From NCBI GenBank assembly GCA_023435225.1, contig JAEYRX010000042.1:1-37998 (forward strand): a stretch of DNA of 37,998 bases. The letters run 5' to 3'. The DNA is from Bacillota bacterium. GTDB taxonomy: Bacteria; Bacillota; UBA4882; UBA8346. The translations under genes were made by a program, and so were the position numbers. The notes under the pieces are model-generated. The model did no database searches, was not told the DNA's origin, and saw only the letters and a program-made list of their open reading frames with translations. This document shows positions 33,457-37,998 of the stretch, in pieces (the stretch's first letter is position 1; every line of letters starts with the position of its first letter).

Positions 33457-34475
33457 TCCAAGCCAACAAATTTTTAGCCGAAGTAGAAAAGAAGGTCGAA
33501 AGTTTTAATAAGGTTCGTGAACAAATCTCCCGGGTTATAGTCGGACAAACAGAAGTTATTGAATTAATATTGATTGCCTTATTATGTGAAGGCCACGTTT
33601 TGTTGGAAGGGGTTCCCGGTCTGGGAAAAACGATGACGGTCAGGTCTTTAGCCGATTCACTAGCTCTATTATTCTCCCGGATACAGTTTACCCCGGATCT
33701 GATGCCGGCTGACGTGCTTGGAACCAGTATGGTTATCCGGGATGAAAAAGGCAACTTTAACCTCCAATTTGAACCTGGACCGGTTTTTGCTAATTTAGTA
33801 TTGGCCGACGAGATTAACCGGGCTTCGCCGAAAACTCAATCGGCTCTATTGGAAGCAATGCAAGAGAAGACCGTCACTATCAGAGGGCAAAAACATAATT
33901 TGCCAAGGCCTTTTCAAGTGCTGGCCACTCAAAATCCCTTGGAAATGGAGGGAACTTACCCGCTTCCCGAAGCACAAATAGATCGTTTTTTCTTTAAAAT
34001 ATTGGTTAAACATCCGTCAGCCACTGAAATGCTGGAAATTATCGAACGTACGGTGGGTACCAATACCCCTACTTGTGAGGCCGTTTTAAACGTCTCAGAA
34101 TTGGAAGTGCTGCAAAAAGCAGTGCGTGAAGTAGTAGTACCGCCACAAGTAGCTGATTACACCGTTCGTTTTGTATTGGCCACTCAGCCTGAACATCAAT
34201 TATCGTCGTCTAAGATCCGTCAATATGTCAGATATGGAGCCGGTCCCCGGGCGGCTCAAACCTTGATATTAGCCGGTAAAGCAATGGCGCTTATCTCCGG
34301 TCGTTTCAACGTCGGCTTGGAAGATATTCAAAAATTGGTTGGACCGGCTTTACGCCATAGGATCGCTTTAAATTTCGACGGTCAATGCGAAGGTATCCAA
34401 ATTGATCAACTGTTGGATGAAATTATTAAAGAACTGCCAAAAGAGCAGTTGCTTCCTGAATGCTTGAACAATTGA
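33453..34475 (+). CDS. MoxR-type AAA+ ATPase
   Basis: A 340-residue MoxR ATPase. Walker A GVPGLGKT is at 53-60, Walker B LVLADEINRASPKTQ begins near 115, sensor 1 lies in LATQNPLEMEGTYPLPEAQ near 150-170, and the arginine finger is in IDRFFFK. MoxR proteins act as chaperones that activate or insert metal into vWA-domain partners. Its start overlaps the upstream membrane protein by ATGA, and DUF58 and two vWA proteins follow. Confidence 0.95.
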   Translation: MIQANKFLAEVEKKVESFNKVREQISRVIVGQTEVIELILIALLCEGHVLLEGVPGLGKTMTVRSLADSLALLFSRIQFTPDLMPADVLGTSMVIRDEKGNFNLQFEPGPVFANLVLADEINRASPKTQSALLEAMQEKTVTIRGQKHNLPRPFQVLATQNPLEMEGTYPLPEAQIDRFFFKILVKHPSATEMLEIIERTVGTNTPTCEAVLNVSELEVLQKAVREVVVPPQVADYTVRFVLATQPEHQLSSSKIRQYVRYGAGPRAAQTLILAGKAMALISGRFNVGLEDIQKLVGPALRHRIALNFDGQCEGIQIDQLLDEIIKELPKEQLLPECLNN

Positions 34476-34493
34476 TAAATTATACATATAAGG

Positions 34494-34507
34494 TTTTTTG
34501 CTATAAT
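34494..34507 (+). promoter_or_regulatory. Possible internal extended -10 promoter before DUF58 gene
   Basis: TTGCTATAAT matches an extended -10 (TG-N-TATAAT, TATAAT at 34502-34507) in the only sizeable gap (102 bases) of the operon. No good -35 is seen at standard spacing. Confidence 0.35.
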
Positions 34508-34577
34508 CTTCATGATAAAAAAAGTTTATATTTTAAAGATTATTACCCGACTTAAAGTATTTAGGAGGCCGGAGTAA

Positions 34578-35456
34578 GTGGATCAAAAAGTCTTGGAAAC
34601 AGGCGATTACGAATTAATCAATCAATTAAGTCTGGCGGCTAAAATACGGATCGCCGGTTTAATAACCGGTGAACAACGAAGTCCGATTCAGGGCGGCGGG
34701 ATTGAATTCGCCGATTATCGTGAATATCAACCGGGTGATGATATTCGGCAAATAGATTGGAGTGTATTTCTAAGGCTTCAGCGTCTATTAATCAAATTAT
34801 GCGCTGAAGAAAAAGAATTAACCCTGATGGCGCTGATTGATACCAGCCGTTCGATGCGTTATGGTTCCCCGGATAAGTTATGGTTGGCCGGTAGATTAGC
34901 GGCAATTTTAGCGGGAATAGCTCTCCGTGACGGCAACCGGGCCGGAGTGTTAAGTATGGGTTCACAATTAAATGAGCTGGTTCGTCCGGAACGAAGCCGG
35001 GCTTCATTAGCTAAAATCGTTAACGTTATTTCCCGGATTGAACCGGATGAGGAAGTTAATCCGGAAGAGTGTATCAGACAATTTGCCACTCGTTACAGCC
35101 GGAGATGTATGGCGGTTCTAATATCCGATCTTTTATTTCCGGAATGGCCTCGTATATTAAATGGATTAGCTTCCAGCGGTTGTGAAAGTTATGTAATTCA
35201 ATTGTTGGCCCCGGAAGAAATTGAACCGCCGCATTTGGGTGAGGTAACTCTAGTAGATTTGGAAAATTTGAGCGAAGTGCCATTACATATTAATCAATCG
35301 GTTGCTAAGAGATATAGGACCGAGTTAGCCGGATTTATCCAGGAAGTCCGACAGAACTGCCACCGGAAGCGGTTGGGTCATACAATGGTAACTACCGATA
35401 TGCCGCTGCCCAAATTGCTCCATACCCAACTCCGTAAGGAGGGTTTGGTATGCTGA
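34578..35456 (+). CDS. DUF58 protein
   Basis: A 292-residue DUF58 protein with a GTG start after TTAGGAGG. The family signature REYQPGDDIRQIDW is at about residues 49-62, and the segment MALIDTSRSMRYG near 84-96 is the start of a degenerate vWA domain with a DTSRS metal site. DUF58 proteins are the constant partners of MoxR and act in membrane-associated vWA complexes. It overlaps the next start by seven bases. Confidence 0.94.
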   Translation: MDQKVLETGDYELINQLSLAAKIRIAGLITGEQRSPIQGGGIEFADYREYQPGDDIRQIDWSVFLRLQRLLIKLCAEEKELTLMALIDTSRSMRYGSPDKLWLAGRLAAILAGIALRDGNRAGVLSMGSQLNELVRPERSRASLAKIVNVISRIEPDEEVNPEECIRQFATRYSRRCMAVLISDLLFPEWPRILNGLASSGCESYVIQLLAPEEIEPPHLGEVTLVDLENLSEVPLHINQSVAKRYRTELAGFIQEVRQNCHRKRLGHTMVTTDMPLPKLLHTQLRKEGLVC

Positions 35457-37270
35457 ATTGGGGTCTTCCAGGCGCATTATGGCTTGGTTTATTAGTTATA
35501 CCGATTATCTTTTTTTATTTTTTACGGATGCGTTTCCGGCGGCAACCTGTTTCTTCAACCTATATATGGTCCCGGCTTAAAAACCTAAATCAAACCGGTG
35601 AAAAGCTACGGTGGAAGTCTATTTTGTTACTTTTACTACAAATTCTGGCGGTAATAGCAGCTGTAACAGCTGCCGCCGGACCACTTTGGACTTTCAAACA
35701 ATCAGCTCAACCCGGTATGGTATTTTTGTTGGATGTTTCAGCTAGTATGAAGGCGACTGATTTAGGACCCAGCCGGTTCGATGAGGCCCGCTCTTTGTTG
35801 ATTAAGGAAATCCGAAAATTAAAATCCGGTACCCCATGTATGGTCTTTCTTTGCTCTTTTAAAGCGGATAAGTTGGGTAACCCAACTACCAATAAAGAAC
35901 GGATAATTAGAGGGCTGAATTCAGTAAAAGCGGGTTATGACGGATTTGATGAATCGGAAGTATCCGAAGAGTTGAATGCCTGGCTAACCGGAGAAAATAG
36001 AGTTTGGAACGCTTACCTGTTTACCGATGGCGGATTGAACTTAAACGGCAAGAAGTTAAGCTCCATATTTAAAGGAAATTTAAAAACTTTCATTGTTGGT
36101 AAAAACGGTCGAAATATCGGTCTTACTGGTTTACGACTTTTACCAGGTGGAAAAATTCAATTTCAAGTATATAACGGCTGGCTAAATCAGCGTACCATAT
36201 CACTAGTACTAAAAAATAACGACCAGGAGCTGTTGAAAACATCTTTAAATATTCCATCTGGTTTCTCACTCCAAGAATTAGCTGTATCCGGGGTTGGAAA
36301 ACCCGGAGTATATTCTATTAGGCTGGAAAATTTTTCTGATAAATACCCGATAGATAATATTTTTTACTTGGCGGTTAATCCGGAACAAAAAATTCGGGTC
36401 TTAGTGGTTAGTCCCGGAAACCCTTTTCTAAAAGCGGTTCTTAATCATCCTGCTATTGACTTCACTGAAACCAACTCTTTCCCAACAACCCATTTTACCG
36501 GTGATGAGTGGGATTTAGTTATTGCAGACCGGACTGTAATTCCCAACGGATTAAAATGTAATCTTTTGGGAATAAACCAATTGCCGCCGGATAGTGCTTT
36601 TAAAATCGGAGAACCGGTAAGCGGCTTTTTGGAGACCCCGCTTTCAACTCACCAACTACTACGATTTATCGACTGGCAGTCTACTAGATTGGCCGGGGGG
36701 CAAAGCTTAAAAATTCCTCCCGGAACGCTTGTATTAGCTAGTGTAGCCGGTAAACCGGTTATGGCAGCCTGGGAAGAAAAAGACCGGCGCTGTATTATTT
36801 CCGGAGTTGATTTTTTCAATTCGGACCTAGCCCTTTCAGGAGCTTTTCCAATCTTTATCCAGAATATATTACAATGGTCGGCGCCGCAATTAAACAATCC
36901 GCTGGCTTATACTATCGTTTCCGGAGAACAAGTACAACTAGCTCAACCGGAGTCATGGCGCCTAAGTGAGCAGAAAGAAATAAAATTTAACCGCCGCGGC
37001 AGGATAGTCAATCTCCAAATCAATACACCCGGAGTATATCATTGGTTAGCCGGGAAAAGAGAAGGGTATTTAGCGGTAAATCCACCGGTTGGTGAGATTG
37101 ATATTTCACCTAAACCTTTACAAATTGAACAAACTACCTCCAAAATGACCACCAGTGTTTTTTTTGAGCAACTTTCTTTATCAAACTGGCCTTTAATACT
37201 AATATTATTAGTCTTAGGTTTTGAATGGTTCATCTGGCGGGGTTGGCCGGTTCGAAAGGAAGTGAATTAA
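35450..37270 (+). CDS. BatA-like membrane protein with von Willebrand factor A domain
   Basis: A 606-residue protein with the BatA N-terminal domain (GLPGALWLGLLVIPIIFFYF, then the second helix near 58-82), followed by a vWA domain whose MIDAS motif DVSAS starts near residue 94. A beta-rich central part follows, and one C-terminal helix (near 580-597, WPLILILLVLGFEWFIW). The topology puts the vWA domain outside the membrane. A metal-dependent adhesion or assembly role is inferred from the family. Confidence 0.9.
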   Translation: MLNWGLPGALWLGLLVIPIIFFYFLRMRFRRQPVSSTYIWSRLKNLNQTGEKLRWKSILLLLLQILAVIAAVTAAAGPLWTFKQSAQPGMVFLLDVSASMKATDLGPSRFDEARSLLIKEIRKLKSGTPCMVFLCSFKADKLGNPTTNKERIIRGLNSVKAGYDGFDESEVSEELNAWLTGENRVWNAYLFTDGGLNLNGKKLSSIFKGNLKTFIVGKNGRNIGLTGLRLLPGGKIQFQVYNGWLNQRTISLVLKNNDQELLKTSLNIPSGFSLQELAVSGVGKPGVYSIRLENFSDKYPIDNIFYLAVNPEQKIRVLVVSPGNPFLKAVLNHPAIDFTETNSFPTTHFTGDEWDLVIADRTVIPNGLKCNLLGINQLPPDSAFKIGEPVSGFLETPLSTHQLLRFIDWQSTRLAGGQSLKIPPGTLVLASVAGKPVMAAWEEKDRRCIISGVDFFNSDLALSGAFPIFIQNILQWSAPQLNNPLAYTIVSGEQVQLAQPESWRLSEQKEIKFNRRGRIVNLQINTPGVYHWLAGKREGYLAVNPPVGEIDISPKPLQIEQTTSKMTTSVFFEQLSLSNWPLILILLVLGFEWFIWRGWPVRKEVN

Positions 37271-37271
37271 T

Positions 37272-37968
37272 ATGTGGTGGACTGACCCTCTATGGTTATT
37301 TGGATTGGCACTGATTTTTCCTTTTTTGAAATATGGTAAAATCGTCAATTTTAATAGTTGGATTAAAAAGGAACCGATTTCTCAAAGAAAAGATACTACC
37401 GGTCATAATTTATTAAGACGGTTAACTTGGTTGCGTTTGGCTTCAATCATCAGTATTATTTTAGCTTTGGCCGGTACCACCATAATGTTTCCTTCTACCA
37501 ACAGAGAAGTGGTGGCTTTACTAGATGTATCCGATAGTGTTGGTACGGTTCAAGTTGAGGAAAGTAGGAGAAGACTCCTACAAATTGTCCAACATTTTAA
37601 ACCCGCCGATAAAGTGGGAATTGTTGTTTTCGCCGGTCAACCACGTTTGATTACTCCGTTGACCACTCCTGCAAATGCAGTTGTAATACTGGAATCCGCC
37701 TTATTTGAACTGCCACAAACAACTCATACTGATTTGCAATCAGCCGTGAGAGTTGGAATCGATTTATTAAAGCAGGGCCACGGTAATCAAAGTATTTTGC
37801 TTTTTTCGGACGGACGTTCTACCAAAGGAGGAACCCTTAAGCCACTGGTCGATAAAATTACTAAAATTCCGATCCATGTTATTCCTATCGGAAGTTTTGG
37901 AATGGGAATAAAAACCGAAAATTTTCAAATGCCGGCAGTAATACATCCAAATGAAGAATCTATTATTC
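37272..37968 (+). CDS. vWA-domain membrane protein, 3'-truncated by contig end
   Basis: The open frame starts at ATG 37272, two bases after the previous stop, and runs off the contig. About 232 genuine residues are present: a helix near 5-22, a second helix near 52-70 (LRLASIISIILALAGTTIMF), and a vWA domain with MIDAS residues DVSDS near 82, the threonine in THTDLQSAV, and LLFSDGRS near 176. The continuing frame to 37998 (PVSYTHLRAQ) is adapter sequence, not protein. It is the second BatA/B-type subunit of the operon. Confidence 0.9.
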
Positions 37969-37998
37969 CTGTCTCTTATACACATCTCCGAGCCCAAG
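37969..37998. other. Nextera transposase adapter left at contig end
   Basis: CTGTCTCTTATACACATCT at 37969-37987 is exactly the 19-base Nextera mosaic end, and CCGAGCCCA continues into the read-2 adapter. The last two bases depart from it. This is library artefact, not genome. Confidence 0.98.

Noticed and set aside
37767..37997. Minus-strand 76-residue frame starting MGSEMCIRDR
   Set aside because: Its start is translated adapter sequence and the rest is antisense to the vWA gene.

Overview
This 38 kb window looks like one contig end from a low-GC, anaerobic, spore-forming Gram-positive bacterium (Bacillota, Clostridia-like or a neighbouring deep lineage). The reasons are strong GGAGG ribosome binding sites with many TTG/GTG starts, a BofC-like protein, DUF3298, an EF-G paralogue, and a molybdenum-hydroxylase/YgfK/SsnA gene set of the kind found in purine-degrading anaerobes. 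No rRNA, tRNA, CRISPR array or intact transposase was seen. The last 30 bases are sequencing adapter (Nextera mosaic end), so the genome sequence really ends near 37968 and the data come from a transposase-prepared library.

Region 1 (1-15300) is a molybdenum enzyme and cofactor island. It starts inside a xanthine-dehydrogenase-type Mo subunit, followed by its [2Fe-2S] and FAD subunits, the amidohydrolase SsnA, the large flavin/FeS protein YgfK, and a ThiS-like sulfur carrier with a ThiF/MoeB-like activator. A second complete hydroxylase follows (FAD, [2Fe-2S], Mo subunits; the split equivalent of E. coli ygfM-xdhD). Molybdenum cofactor genes close the island: a MogA-type protein on the minus strand, divergent from moaA-moaC-MOSC. 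The plausible joint role is oxidative attack on a purine-like or other N-heterocycle, deamination or hydrolysis by SsnA, electron transfer through YgfK, and local cofactor supply. The substrate cannot be read from sequence.

Region 2 (15300-23740) is a mixed region with small genes: DUF3795, DUF3298, a BofC-like protein, an EF-G-like GTPase, an AraC/GyrI-domain remnant, an unrecognised acidic protein and a PflX-type radical SAM protein. Its gaps hold most of the unexplained structure: a minus-strand structured RNA candidate with its own promoter and terminator, a nested pair of related stem-loops between 15-bp direct repeats, and two 119-bp MITE-like elements.

Region 3 (23747-29272) is an export cassette: MFS transporter, FtsX/MacB-type permease, LolD/MacB-type ATPase and HlyD-type adaptor lipoprotein. 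It is followed by two decayed gene fragments (AraC helix-turn-helix and metallo-beta-lactamase fold) in 29273-29854.

Region 4 (29855-37968) is a tightly packed MoxR/DUF58/von Willebrand A operon: signal-peptide membrane protein, six-helix ABC-2-like membrane protein, a low-complexity Asn/Gly/Lys/Gln-rich membrane protein, MoxR AAA+ ATPase, DUF58 protein, BatA-like vWA protein and a second vWA protein cut by the contig end.

Across the window many operon junctions carry short-word imperfect palindromes of several sequence families. The tetranucleotide CCGG is strikingly frequent in coding DNA.
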